From positions 1,021 to 16,365 of the forward strand of contig DKLU01000447.1 in NCBI GenBank assembly GCA_002455915.1: DNA of 15,345 nt, in the 5' to 3' direction. Of the stretch, positions 1 through 8,516 are shown piece by piece; the first letter of the stretch is position 1, and each line of letters starts with the position of its first letter. This stretch comes from Chryseobacterium sp. UBA6632 (lineage in GTDB: Bacteria; Bacteroidota; Bacteroidia; Flavobacteriales; Weeksellaceae). Both the position numbers and the translations under genes were made by a program. The notes beneath the pieces were generated by a model. The model saw only the letters and a list, made by a program, of their open reading frames with translations. It had not been told where the DNA came from and searched no databases.

Positions 1-24
1 CTATCAACTATCAACTATCAACTA
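1..24. repeat. Heptamer tandem repeat at window edge
   Basis: The window opens with CTATCAA repeated three times and a fourth partial copy (CTA). The array may extend to the left of the window, so its full length and copy number cannot be given. Short heptamer repeats of this kind occur between genes in many genomes. Nothing here points to a function. Confidence 0.7.
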
Positions 25-33
25 AAAAGTATA

Positions 34-66
34 AAAGGCTGCCTTACGATCTGTAAAGCAGCCTTT
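34..66. terminator. Hairpin, probable bidirectional terminator
   Basis: The arms AAAGGCTGC (34-42) and GCAGCCTTT (58-66) are perfectly complementary, with an inner TTAC/GTAA extension. On the minus strand the stem is followed by a T-rich run (TTTTATACTTTTTAG). It lies 93 bp beyond the stop codon of the minus-strand gene at 159, so it may end that transcript, or that of a plus-strand gene to the left of the window, or both. Positions 67-158 show no other feature. Confidence 0.65.
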
Positions 67-158
67 ATTAGAAAAAATAGAAAGTATTAAAATTTAGATT
101 TTTTGAATTGATATTGGTCTGAATTAAATTCATGTTTGACCATTTACAATTCACTTTT

Positions 159-1436
159 TTATTTAACAATCAGCTTTTTGGTTTCAGAACTTCCACCGTA
201 AGTGATTTTAACTAAATAATTTCCTGGGATCAGTCTAGACAAGTCTAAATCCTGTTTGTAGAATCCGGCCTGATTGGTTAATTCTGCCTGATAAACCTGT
301 TTTCCTGTAAGATCAAACACCTGTACAGTTCCTTTATTATCAAGTTTTTCTTTAACATCAAATAAAACAGTCACTTTTTTATCTGCCGTTGTAGGGTTTG
401 GATAAATACCGAAAGAAGCTTTTTTTCCAGCAATATCTGTAACACCTAGCACAGAAGTGATATTTTTATATTTAAAGTACATGTTTCCTGTAGTTGCTCC
501 ACCGTTTGAAATGAAGTACATTCTGTAATACTCACTTCCTTTTTTAATATAATAAACAACGTCTGAGTAAACTCCGGAAATAGGTTTCCAAGAATGCCCA
601 ATAGTTGTTATATTAGATGAAAAACTAGAATTGGCAGGCACAGAAAATGTAGAACTAGCTTGTGTTTCTGGTTGAACCTTTGCAACCGTAATGCTTGGAC
701 TTTGAATCACTCCTGAAAGCGGATACATCATGATATTATTATAGAATGTATAATATTTTGTAAACATGAAATCCCAAGAAGCTTTTGGTGGTTCAAGATT
801 TTCAACTTTTGCTCCTGTGGTAAAAGAGAAATAGTTGAAGTAAGCATCATCAGACCCATTGGCGATTGTTCTTGTTTCTGTTGCTCCCCAAGTTGACGTA
901 GCAGCATTCCATTTAGAATATTTGAAAGTATAAGCACTGAAATAATCTGTAATGGCAAATTTAATATAACTATCATCCGGATACTGTAAAACAAAAATAA
1001 TTGTTCCATCCACATGGTGAGTTCCTCCATTATAATTACCCCAACCAAAAGAAGCTGAACCTTGTTCAAAAGCACCATCCGCAAGAGATGTTGTTTGATC
1101 CGGATTGTAGATAGGCGCTCCCCAAGAGGATAAATTGGCAATATTGATATTATCCCACTGGCTCATATCATTAGATGCCTCATATACTTTGATATCTTTA
1201 GAATCATTTACTCTTGAACCAAAGCTCATTGCAGAATTTCTAAAGAATGCAATGTCCCAAGAATTAGCAGGTTGAGAAACCTGATTATTATTTTGTAGAC
1301 CAAAAAAAACACGATTTTGATATTGACTTCCCATCGACATATCCACCTGCGTGTATCCTAAAGCATCTGTCTGAGCTAAAACCGTTTGTTGAACCGTAAG
1401 AGCCAGCAAAGAACTCAAAAGTAGTTTTGTTTTCAT
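159..1436 (-). CDS. HmuY-like protein secreted by the type IX system
   Basis: Predicted secreted protein of 425 residues. It starts with a signal peptide (MKTKLLLSSLLALTVQQTVLAQ). The body contains two HmuY-style half motifs, NSWDIAFFR near residue 60 and ASWDFMFTKYYTFY near residue 225, each followed by a strand-rich segment. The last ~85 residues form a T9SS type A sorting domain (YPNPTT..., then VQVFDLTGKQVYQ and GNYLVKITY...KKLIVK). HmuY proteins bind heme outside the cell and pass it to a HmuR receptor. Here the usual lipid anchor is replaced by T9SS export, so the product may be a cell-surface or released relative of the lipoprotein at 4693-5808. It has its own promoter and is transcribed away from the heme operon. 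Heme binding is inferred from family resemblance and context; no specific ligand residue can be named. Confidence 0.78.
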   Translation of the reverse strand: MKTKLLLSSLLALTVQQTVLAQTDALGYTQVDMSMGSQYQNRVFFGLQNNNQVSQPANSWDIAFFRNSAMSFGSRVNDSKDIKVYEASNDMSQWDNINIANLSSWGAPIYNPDQTTSLADGAFEQGSASFGWGNYNGGTHHVDGTIIFVLQYPDDSYIKFAITDYFSAYTFKYSKWNAATSTWGATETRTIANGSDDAYFNYFSFTTGAKVENLEPPKASWDFMFTKYYTFYNNIMMYPLSGVIQSPSITVAKVQPETQASSTFSVPANSSFSSNITTIGHSWKPISGVYSDVVYYIKKGSEYYRMYFISNGGATTGNMYFKYKNITSVLGVTDIAGKKASFGIYPNPTTADKKVTVLFDVKEKLDNKGTVQVFDLTGKQVYQAELTNQAGFYKQDLDLSRLIPGNYLVKITYGGSSETKKLIVK

Positions 1437-1455
1437 AATCTTAATGTTTAAATCC

Positions 1456-1510
1456 TTATTTAGAATGATTCCACAAAACTATGAATTTATTTTTATTGAT
1501 TCTAAATAAA
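1456..1510 (-). promoter_or_regulatory. Promoter and Fur-box-like sites of the HmuY-like T9SS gene
   Basis: Reading leftwards, TAGTTTTG (plus-strand positions 1474-1481) matches the Bacteroidetes -7 box TAnnTTTG, about 38 bp before the start codon. On both sides lie inverted copies of an iron-box-like sequence: TTATTTAGAATGATT at 1456-1470, near the expected transcription start, and ATTGATTCTAAATAAA at 1495-1510, upstream of the -7 box. This is where a repressor would block RNA polymerase. By hand count 47 of 55 bases match the block at 2492-2546. Control by Fur is inferred from the sequence type and the heme genes. Confidence 0.6.
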
Positions 1511-1592
1511 AACATGATATTTATCTTGTTTTTATATTAATTTTTTGAAATATTGAGATTTAATGGGCTTTTTGAAGTGGTGTAAAAAGAAA

Positions 1593-1625
1593 AAGTCGAC
1601 TTATGAAAAACTCATAAATCGACTT
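1593..1625 (-). terminator. Intrinsic terminator of the choice-of-anchor-J-like gene
   Basis: On the minus strand a 14-bp stem (AAGTCGATTTATGA with TCATAAGTCGACTT, one G-U pair) closes a GTTTT loop. It is followed by a T-rich tail (TTTCTTTTT). It lies 28 bp beyond the stop codon of the gene at 1654-2481, the right position for a terminator of that gene. Confidence 0.85.
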
Positions 1626-1653
1626 CCTTGATATAGTAGTCTAATAAAATCTT

Positions 1654-2481
1654 TTATTTCTTGATAAATTTAGATTTTGTAGCAGTACCATCTGCTTCTT
1701 CGATAAGAACAAAGTAAACTCCTGATTGAAGTTCGCTAATGTCTAATCTTTGATTGTTCAATTTTCCGTCAGCTACTTTCTGTCCTAAAGCTGAATAAAC
1801 CTGAACATTTTTAGGATCTTTCTTAGTTACAAACTGTAGTGCAGTGTTGTCCGAAGTTACTGCAAATTGAGTTTTTGATGCTGATTTTAAGAAATCTGAA
1901 GTTCCTAAAACACTAGTAAAATCATATACTACATCATCAAAATCAGCTGCTGTGTGTTGAGCTCCAGCTACAGTATTAACAGTTTTGAAAACAATATAAG
2001 ATGAAGAAGAACTAGGAATTACTCTTGTAAACGTTTGAAAAGTAGTTTGTTGAGTAATTATAATAGGATCTCCTACAGCCACAAAAGTATTCATATCTGT
2101 AGGGCTCGATGCCAAACCTACTTGTAGTGTTACCTGTGCCGTGTTAGAGCTATTTAATCTTGTTTTAAAGGATAAAGTCTTATCACCTGTCGGAGCTACA
2201 ATTTGTGGTGAAACTAAATATTGAGGAGTATCCTTATTACCTCCAGAGTATGATGAAACGTACTTATCAGAAGCATTTCCTGCAGTTTCATAAACAATCA
2301 TCATTGGTGGTGGTGGGCTTGGTGGCATATTCATTGGAGGAAGTACCGCAGACCAACCACCTTGTGGAAATGTTGTATTCCCTGCAGTGAAGTTATTAAA
2401 GTTTTCATTAATCGTAGCTACTTGCGCATTAGCTGTAACAGCCGTTAGCATTAAAGTCCCTAAAAGTAGTTTTAAATTCAT
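1654..2481 (-). CDS. T9SS-secreted choice-of-anchor-J-like protein
   Basis: Predicted secreted protein of 275 residues. The start at MNLKLLLGTL is chosen because it begins a clean signal peptide ending ...TANAQ; an upstream in-frame ATG at 2520 would lie within or before the predicted promoter. Residues ~25-190 (FNNF...WSAV...YLVSPQI...LSFKTRL...DFDDVVYD) resemble the adhesin/choice-of-anchor-J jelly-roll domain of Bacteroidetes surface proteins. Residues ~200-275 form a T9SS type A sorting domain (VQVYSALGQKV..., LQSGVYFVLIEE...KFIKK). Residues 47-61 are an unusual Met/Pro loop (LPPMNMPPSPPPPMM). The gene is divergent from hmuR and shares its regulatory region, so a surface role linked to heme or iron is likely. 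Its ligand cannot be read from the sequence. Confidence 0.78.
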   Translation of the reverse strand: MNLKLLLGTLMLTAVTANAQVATINENFNNFTAGNTTFPQGGWSAVLPPMNMPPSPPPPMMIVYETAGNASDKYVSSYSGGNKDTPQYLVSPQIVAPTGDKTLSFKTRLNSSNTAQVTLQVGLASSPTDMNTFVAVGDPIIITQQTTFQTFTRVIPSSSSSYIVFKTVNTVAGAQHTAADFDDVVYDFTSVLGTSDFLKSASKTQFAVTSDNTALQFVTKKDPKNVQVYSALGQKVADGKLNNQRLDISELQSGVYFVLIEEADGTATKSKFIKK

Positions 2482-2491
2482 AACGTTATTT

Positions 2492-2558
2492 TTATTTAGA
2501 ATTATTCCACAAAAATACATATTTATTTTTAATTGTTCTAAATAAAGCGCTATATTTG
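2492..2558. promoter_or_regulatory. Divergent promoters with Fur-box-like inverted repeat
   Basis: For the leftward gene, TATTTTTG (plus-strand positions 2510-2517) fits the -7 box TAnnTTTG. For the rightward hmuR operon, TATATTTG at 2551-2558 fits the same consensus, giving a leader of about 12-15 nt before the ATG at 2577. Inverted arms TTTATTTAGAA (2491-2501) and TTCTAAATAAA (2536-2546) enclose the leftward promoter, and the right arm sits just upstream of the hmuR -7 box. One regulator could therefore control both directions. The layout repeats that at 1456-1510. Identification as Fur sites is an inference. Confidence 0.65.
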
Positions 2559-2576
2559 CGAAAAATTTTTGCGTCT

Positions 2577-4679
2577 ATGAAGAAGAAAATGCTTTCTATA
2601 CTGTCATTGTCTGCCGTTCTATGGGTAAATGCACAGGAAAAAGATTCTCTACAACAGAAAAAAATAGAAGAGGTTGTCATCACAGGGCAGTATATGCAAC
2701 AATCGATCAATAAGTCTATCTATAAAGTTGAGGTAATTGATGCTAATCAAATAAAAAGTATGGCTGCTACCAATGCAGCTGAGGTACTGAATCAATCTTT
2801 AAATATTCAAATTACTCCAGATACAAATTCCGGAAATTCTACTGCTAATATCTTAGGATTGGGAGGTGCATATGTTAAAATATTAATCGACAATATTCCT
2901 GTAGTTGGGGATACGGGTTTAGGAAGTAATATTGACCTTACAAAACTAAGTTTAAGCAATATCGAGAGAATTGAAATTGTAAAAGGAAGTATGGGGGTTG
3001 AATATGGTAACGGAGCTTTGGCTGGAGTTATTAATATTATTACTAAAAAAAGTAGCACTAAAAAATTAAGCATAAGAGCAGCTTTACAAGAAGAAACAGT
3101 AAGGAATAGTTATGACTTAAGAAAAAAAGGTCAGGGAAGACATATTCAAAATATTAATGTAGGGTATAATTTCAATGATAATTGGTTTACCAATATCAGT
3201 TTTAATCACAATCAGTTCATGGGATATGATGGTGGGCAACAAGGTTATAAATACTACAAACAGGATAACCTAAGAGGAAAGGATTGGAATCCGAAAGATC
3301 AATACGAAGCTAATGCTTTGATAAGATACTCTAAAAGTAAAACATCATTATTTTATAAAGCTTCCTATTTAAATGAAACGTTCAATTACTATAACCCTAA
3401 GGTTGACAGAGTTTCTCTAAATGACGGACAAGGTGGAGTAACATACCAGAGTTTAGATAGAAATTATAATACAGAACGTTGGATTCATCAGTTTAATATT
3501 CAAACAAACTTAGGACATATTCGATACATGGGAGATTTCTCATATCAAAATCAGAATAGAAAGTTCTATGACTATACATACGATATTCCGAGCAAAATCA
3601 AGGATACTAACTATAACGAACAGTCTTATTATAAAACAGATGTAATCTATTCTAGAGGGATGTTCAGCAATTTTTTAGACAATAAAAAATTTGATTTCCA
3701 GCTAGGTTACGAGTTAGATCATACCAATGGTTATGCTGCTTTAATTGCAGGGGAATTCGACGGATATAATATTAAAAGAAAAATTTTTACTTACGGGACA
3801 TTCCTTTCAGCAGAATGGAATATCTCAGATAAATTATCACTAAGACCAGGAGCAAGATTATCCGTAAGTGATAGATTCGATAATCAATTTAATTATTCAC
3901 TTTCAGCAAGATATAAAACTTCTGAAAATTCTAATTTAAGAGGAGTATTTGGTACGGCAAACCGTTATCCTAATTATGATGAATTGTTTACTTACTTTGT
4001 TAACGTAAACCACGACATACAGGGAAATCCAGATTTAAAGCCTGAAAATGGTTATTCTGCAGGATTATTTTGGGATCAGGGATTTGATATTGGAAATGGT
4101 TGGAAATTCAATTATAATTTAGAAGCATTATATGTTGATCTTAATGATAAGATTGAAAATGTAATGATCGTAAGACCTTCTACTTATAAATATATGAATC
4201 TTGATAAATACAGAAGTTTACTATTTGCAGCTAATGCAAATATTGTAAAAGATCAGTTTTCATTAGGGGTAAGAACTTCATTAAACGGAATTTCTGTGTC
4301 TAAGCAAGAGATGGATGTTCAGACTCCAACAGATTTTCAATATAACTTTCAGGTAGGTGCTAATGCTGCTTATAAATTGGAAGGTCCAAAAACTGCATTT
4401 AATCTTTACTACAAATTTACAGGACCTGGTAGACAATACGTTATTGAAAATGAGGCTTTCCGTCTTGCAAAGACTGATGGTTTTCACATGATGGATTTTA
4501 TTGTTAGTCAGCCATTCTGGAAAGATAGATTAGAATTGGCGGTTGGTGTAAAAAATATCTTTGACGTTACAACAATTAATAGTACAAATAGTACTGCTTC
4601 AGGGCATAATGCTGCTACAGACCGTTTGAATCTATATTATGGTAGAAGCTACTTTGCAAGATTAATGTATCAATTCTAA
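2577..4679 (+). CDS. hmuR: TonB-dependent heme receptor (HmuR type)
   Basis: Outer-membrane receptor of 700 residues that imports heme with energy from TonB. It has a signal peptide (ending WVNAQ), a TonB-box-like EEVVITGQ right after it, a plug domain (VEVIDANQIKSM... to ...GVINIITKKSS), then a 22-strand-type barrel ending in aromatic Phe (ARLMYQF). A FRAP-like segment NRYPNYDELF (~462-471) and NPDLKPE (484-490) flank His479, the position where heme receptors of the HmuR/HemR group carry their conserved extracellular His. The ATG at 2577 is chosen because the upstream TTG at 2556 lies inside the -7 box TATATTTG. It is the first gene of the operon; hmuY follows after 13 bp. Confidence 0.9.
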   Translation: MKKKMLSILSLSAVLWVNAQEKDSLQQKKIEEVVITGQYMQQSINKSIYKVEVIDANQIKSMAATNAAEVLNQSLNIQITPDTNSGNSTANILGLGGAYVKILIDNIPVVGDTGLGSNIDLTKLSLSNIERIEIVKGSMGVEYGNGALAGVINIITKKSSTKKLSIRAALQEETVRNSYDLRKKGQGRHIQNINVGYNFNDNWFTNISFNHNQFMGYDGGQQGYKYYKQDNLRGKDWNPKDQYEANALIRYSKSKTSLFYKASYLNETFNYYNPKVDRVSLNDGQGGVTYQSLDRNYNTERWIHQFNIQTNLGHIRYMGDFSYQNQNRKFYDYTYDIPSKIKDTNYNEQSYYKTDVIYSRGMFSNFLDNKKFDFQLGYELDHTNGYAALIAGEFDGYNIKRKIFTYGTFLSAEWNISDKLSLRPGARLSVSDRFDNQFNYSLSARYKTSENSNLRGVFGTANRYPNYDELFTYFVNVNHDIQGNPDLKPENGYSAGLFWDQGFDIGNGWKFNYNLEALYVDLNDKIENVMIVRPSTYKYMNLDKYRSLLFAANANIVKDQFSLGVRTSLNGISVSKQEMDVQTPTDFQYNFQVGANAAYKLEGPKTAFNLYYKFTGPGRQYVIENEAFRLAKTDGFHMMDFIVSQPFWKDRLELAVGVKNIFDVTTINSTNSTASGHNAATDRLNLYYGRSYFARLMYQF

Positions 4680-4692
4680 ATAAACTAACATT

Positions 4693-5808
4693 ATGAAATA
4701 TTTAAAAATATTATCTCTTTCTTTAATTGTTGCATTGCAATCATGTTTTTCAGCAGATGAAGATATTGTAGTTATTCCACCTGCTACGGGAGCTACAGCT
4801 GAACCCAATGTAGGAGGAGCTACAGAACCTAATCAGGTTTGGATTGATTTAAGTGATATTGATCCGGTTACGGGAAAACCAAAACAAACAACCAATGTAA
4901 GAACTGATTGGGAACTTGGTTTTTATAACGGAGATGAATTCCGTGTGATTATTAATGGAGCAATAGGAATGGCAGTGGCAAAAATTCCAAATGCTACAAA
5001 TATCAATGCTGTTAAAGCTTCTGATGTATCAGAATTAACAAAGGTTGTACAAATTGGTACATTTACTGAAACCAACTTACAATATATTGATAATCCTGAT
5101 GGAAATTTCTTAACTCAAACTACCGGTATTGCTGAAATTAAGGCGAATGACGCAGATAATGCTATTTATTTGGTGAACATGGGTAGAACAATTCCTACAG
5201 GAACAGTAGCTAATGGTTCAGTTTCATTAACGGGAGATGCCAGAGGTTGGAAAAAAATTCAGATTCTAAGAACGAACACAGGTTATAAACTAAGATATGC
5301 CAATTTAGATGATACTCAATACCAAGAGTATGTAGTTACTAAAAATACGGATTATAACTTTAATTTCTTTAGCCTTCAAAAAGGAATTCCTGTTGAGATT
5401 CAACCTAAGAAAAATAACTGGGATATTGTATTTACAGCATTTACAAATGAGGTATTTTTAGGACCTGGCCAAAGTGCAGGAAGCTATTTCTATGCAGATT
5501 TTATTACAACCAACATGGAAAGTGGTGTAGGAGCTTATCAGGTAAATGTGCCTTCTGGAGGAACTTTAGATCAGGCGTACGGAGCATTTAAATTGAGCGA
5601 TATAGATCAGTCTCAGTTCATCTTCAACGATCACAGAGCATTGGGAGATAAATGGCGTACAACCACTGGAGCAAACGGAGCACAAACTTATAGTGATAGA
5701 TTTTTTATACTGAAAGATGCAGAAGGATTCTTCTATAAGATCAGATTCAATGCGATGACTAAAGACGGAGTACGTGGTTACCCTAATTTTGAATTTGAGC
5801 CTTTGTAA
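4693..5808 (+). CDS. hmuY: HmuY-family heme-binding lipoprotein
   Basis: Lipoprotein of 371 residues. The signal peptide ends in a lipobox (LQSC, Cys18). The next residues are acidic (FSADED), which resembles the surface-export signal described for flavobacterial lipoproteins and suggests an outward-facing protein; this is inference. Two HmuY-type half motifs are visible: TDWELGFYNGDEFRVIINGA (~76-95) and NNWDIVFTAF (~238-247). The order hmuR-hmuY is the standard one: HmuY strips heme from host proteins and delivers it to HmuR. The protein is clearly longer than the ~216-residue Porphyromonas HmuY, with a pattern suggesting two related halves, as in the T9SS protein at 159-1436. Confidence 0.85.
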   Translation: MKYLKILSLSLIVALQSCFSADEDIVVIPPATGATAEPNVGGATEPNQVWIDLSDIDPVTGKPKQTTNVRTDWELGFYNGDEFRVIINGAIGMAVAKIPNATNINAVKASDVSELTKVVQIGTFTETNLQYIDNPDGNFLTQTTGIAEIKANDADNAIYLVNMGRTIPTGTVANGSVSLTGDARGWKKIQILRTNTGYKLRYANLDDTQYQEYVVTKNTDYNFNFFSLQKGIPVEIQPKKNNWDIVFTAFTNEVFLGPGQSAGSYFYADFITTNMESGVGAYQVNVPSGGTLDQAYGAFKLSDIDQSQFIFNDHRALGDKWRTTTGANGAQTYSDRFFILKDAEGFFYKIRFNAMTKDGVRGYPNFEFEPL

Positions 5809-5842
5809 AAAATAATCTATAAAATCAAACAAATAGTATATC

Positions 5843-6721
5843 ATGAAAAAATTCATTTTGGCAGCATCGGTTCTTGTTGCAGTGTATTCATGTAAAAAAG
5901 AAACCGGAGCTAAAACTGAAACTACCACAGAAGTAAGTTCTGAAACACCAAAATCTAATAATAAAATTGTAACGTTAAACGGAGGAATTACGGAAATCGT
6001 TGCCGCTTTAGGTCACGAAAAAGAAATCGCAGCAACCGATGTTACAAGCACCTATCCTGAATCTTTAAAAACAACAGCTAAAAATTTAGGACACATGAGG
6101 TCGATGACAATCGAGCCGATCATGTCAGTTAATCCAACATTAATTTTAGCTTCTGATAAAGACATTAACCCAGAATTGATGGGTAAAATCAAAGCTTCAG
6201 GAATCAAAACGGAGACTTTTAAGCAAGAGTTTACGGTTGACGGAACTAAAAAATTAATCGCCGACGTAGCAAAAGCGATCGGAAATACAGATTATCAGAA
6301 ACTAACAGATAAAATCGATGCTGATTTAAAACAAGTTCAGCCTATCGCTAAAAAACCTAAAGTATTATTCATCTATGCAAGAGGAAATATGATGATGGTT
6401 TCAGGAACAAAAACTCCAATGGACGCATTGATCGGTCTTGCAGGTGGTCAAAATGCCGTAACTGATTTTGAAGATTTCAAACCGTTAACGCCTGAGGCCG
6501 TGGTAAAAGCAAATCCAGATGTTTTATTCTTCTTCTCAAGCGGACTGGAAAGTGCGGGAGGTAACGAAGGAGCATTAAAAATGCCAGGTGTTTCTCAAAC
6601 CAATGCCGGTAAAAATAAAAATATTATTGCAATGGACGGAGGTTTGGTTTCCGGTTTCGGACCAAGACTTGGTGAGGCTGTTTTAGGATTAAATAAATTA
6701 TTAGTTGAAAGCACAAAGTAA
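5843..6721 (+). CDS. hmuT: Heme ABC importer substrate-binding lipoprotein (HmuT)
   Basis: Periplasmic heme-binding protein of 292 residues that carries heme from the receptor to the HmuUV permease. It starts with a lipoprotein signal (VAVYSC, Cys17), followed by Lys rather than the acidic run of the neighbouring hmuY product. The fold is of the class III binding-protein type: IVTLNGGITEIVAALG, then VNPTLILAS, then ANPDVLFFF. Tyr71 in TSTYPESL corresponds to the heme-ligand Tyr of ShuT/HmuT proteins (Tyr67/Tyr70 there). I see no equivalent of the second His ligand found in Yersinia HmuT, so coordination by the single Tyr is likely. It lies 34 bp after hmuY and overlaps hmuU if that gene starts at TTG. 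Confidence 0.9.
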   Translation: MKKFILAASVLVAVYSCKKETGAKTETTTEVSSETPKSNNKIVTLNGGITEIVAALGHEKEIAATDVTSTYPESLKTTAKNLGHMRSMTIEPIMSVNPTLILASDKDINPELMGKIKASGIKTETFKQEFTVDGTKKLIADVAKAIGNTDYQKLTDKIDADLKQVQPIAKKPKVLFIYARGNMMMVSGTKTPMDALIGLAGGQNAVTDFEDFKPLTPEAVVKANPDVLFFFSSGLESAGGNEGALKMPGVSQTNAGKNKNIIAMDGGLVSGFGPRLGEAVLGLNKLLVESTK

Positions 6722-7745
6722 ATTATACTTTTACATTACAATGAGTTCCATACTGCTTGTCATTCTTGCAGTATGGTCTCTTAATACAGGGGTTTACGAC
6801 TTTGGTGGTAAATCTGCGTTTGAAGTGTTAGGTAAAGTAATGAAAGGAGATTCAACATTGTCGTTGAGTGATAAATATGTAGTTTGGGAAGTAAGAGCAG
6901 CCAGAATTATCATGGCAATTCTCATCGGAAGCATGCTTTCGGTATCGGGAACGAGCTTACAGGGATTATTCAGAAATCCATTGGCCACGGGAGATTTAAT
7001 CGGGCTTACCGCTGGAGCTACATTAATGGCAGCCATTACCATTGTTTTAGGAGGATATTTCAGAGAATATCTTCCTGAAGTAGTACAGTTTTCGCTGGTC
7101 GGGATTGCAGCTTTCATTGGTTCGCTTTTAGCCATGCTATTGGTCTACAGAATTTCCACAAGCGGTGGTAAAACCAATGTGGTGATGATGTTGTTAACGG
7201 GTGTCGCTATTTCAGCTATTGGATTTTCCATTGTTGGTTTTCTGATTTATATTTCGAAAGACGAACAATTGCGAGATCTTACCTTCTGGAACATGGGAAG
7301 CTTAGCCGCTGCCACATGGACGAAGAATATTATTTTGACAGTGATTTTAATACTTTCGTATTCCATTCTTTTGCGAAAAGGAAAGGCGTTAAATGCCATG
7401 ATGTTGGGTGAAAAAGATGCTCAGCATTTAGGAATTAATGTTGAAAAGCTTAAAAAACAAATCGTCATCATTGTATCATTAATGGTGGGAAGTTGTGTGG
7501 CTTTTTCCGGTACAATTGGCTTTGTAGGATTAATTGTTCCTTATATTTTAAGGCTTTTATTTAAATCAAATTACAACTATATTTTACCTTTATCAGCCAT
7601 ATTGGGAAGTGTTTTATTATTGTCGGCAGATACCATCAGCAGAAGTATTGTGCAGCCTTCGGAATTACCGATCGGGATTTTAACAGCCATGATGGGAGCT
7701 CCAATTTTCATTGCTATTTTGATGAAATTTAAAAAATCAATGTAA
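6705..7745 (+). CDS. hmuU: Heme ABC importer permease, FecCD family (HmuU)
   Basis: Inner-membrane permease of the FecCD/BtuC family, 346 residues, with about ten membrane helices. Family motifs are clear: SLQGLFRNPLATGDLIGLTAGA (~78-99), MMLLTGVAIS, GTIGFVGLIVPYILRLL (~255-271, next to the ATPase-coupling helix) and PSELPIGILTAMMGAPIFIAIL near the C terminus. Two starts are possible. TTG at 6705 overlaps hmuT by 17 bp and adds KAQSKLYFYIT, a basic stretch that suits the cytoplasmic N terminus; ATG at 6741 would begin directly at the first helix. I prefer 6705 with moderate confidence. The stop codon overlaps the hmuV start (TAATG), which suggests translational coupling. Confidence 0.9.
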   Translation: MKAQSKLYFYITMSSILLVILAVWSLNTGVYDFGGKSAFEVLGKVMKGDSTLSLSDKYVVWEVRAARIIMAILIGSMLSVSGTSLQGLFRNPLATGDLIGLTAGATLMAAITIVLGGYFREYLPEVVQFSLVGIAAFIGSLLAMLLVYRISTSGGKTNVVMMLLTGVAISAIGFSIVGFLIYISKDEQLRDLTFWNMGSLAAATWTKNIILTVILILSYSILLRKGKALNAMMLGEKDAQHLGINVEKLKKQIVIIVSLMVGSCVAFSGTIGFVGLIVPYILRLLFKSNYNYILPLSAILGSVLLLSADTISRSIVQPSELPIGILTAMMGAPIFIAILMKFKKSM

Positions 7746-8515
7746 TGGTTAAAGCAGAACAGATCAGTTATAAGCATAAAGATTTTTTTATTCTGAATGA
7801 AGTTGATGTTACCTTAGGCTATGGTGAATTTTTAGCCATTGTTGGTCCCAACGGCGCCGGAAAATCAAGTCTTTTGAGTGTTTTGGCGAATGAAGTAAAG
7901 TCGGATCAGAAAATTTTATTTAAAGATAAAAATATCCGCGATTGGAAGGTGGCTGAATTATCTAAACATAAAGCTAAATTCTCCCAGCACAACAGCAATG
8001 ATATTCCACTTGAGGTAAAAGATGTCGTGATGATGGGGCGTTACCCTTATTTCGATGCGCAACCGAGACAGGAAGATCATGAAGCCATGAATAATATGAT
8101 GTATGAAACGGATGTTTATCATTTAAAAGACAGGGAATACAATACTTTGTCCGGAGGTGAAAAACAACGTGTACACCTTTCAAGAGTAATGGCTCAATTG
8201 CAGAATGATATTACCAATAAGCTTGTTTTTCTCGATGAACCTTTGAATAATTTGGATGTTAAACATCAATACAAAGCATTAGAAATTATTAAAAATTTCA
8301 CCAAAAAAGAAAATTCGGCGATTGTTGTTTTGCATGATTTGAATCTTGCCGCACAGTTTGCAGATAAAATTTTATTGATGAAATCAGGAAGAGTGGCTTC
8401 TTACGGAACACCAACGGAAGTTTTTACGGCAAAAACCATCAGTGATGCCTATAATTTTCCGTGTACCATTTGCGACCATCCGATCACAAGCAACCCAATG
8501 ATTATTTTTGGATAA
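7745..8515 (+). CDS. hmuV: Heme ABC importer ATPase (HmuV)
   Basis: ATP-binding subunit of 256 residues that powers the HmuU permease. All the ABC motifs are intact: Walker A GPNGAGKS (34-41), Q-loop Gln81 in KFSQHNS, signature LSGGEKQR (135-142), Walker B LVFLDEP (160-166) with catalytic Glu165, and the switch His197 in VVLHDLN. Length and motif order fit the heme/siderophore ATPase family. It overlaps hmuU by one base and is followed after one base by the methyltransferase gene, so all three are surely co-transcribed. Confidence 0.93.
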   Translation: MVKAEQISYKHKDFFILNEVDVTLGYGEFLAIVGPNGAGKSSLLSVLANEVKSDQKILFKDKNIRDWKVAELSKHKAKFSQHNSNDIPLEVKDVVMMGRYPYFDAQPRQEDHEAMNNMMYETDVYHLKDREYNTLSGGEKQRVHLSRVMAQLQNDITNKLVFLDEPLNNLDVKHQYKALEIIKNFTKKENSAIVVLHDLNLAAQFADKILLMKSGRVASYGTPTEVFTAKTISDAYNFPCTICDHPITSNPMIIFG

Positions 8516-8516
8516 T

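Noticed and set aside
728..1141. 137-codon frame inside the HmuY-like T9SS gene
   Set aside because: It is a frame-shifted shadow on the same strand, with no family features.
2482..2520. Earlier ATG for the choice-of-anchor-J-like gene
   Set aside because: The extra 13 residues precede the signal peptide and would be encoded across the predicted promoter TATTTTTG.
2556..2576. TTG start giving hmuR seven more residues
   Set aside because: The codon lies inside the -7 box TATATTTG, so it would not be in the mRNA; the ATG at 2577 starts a normal signal peptide.
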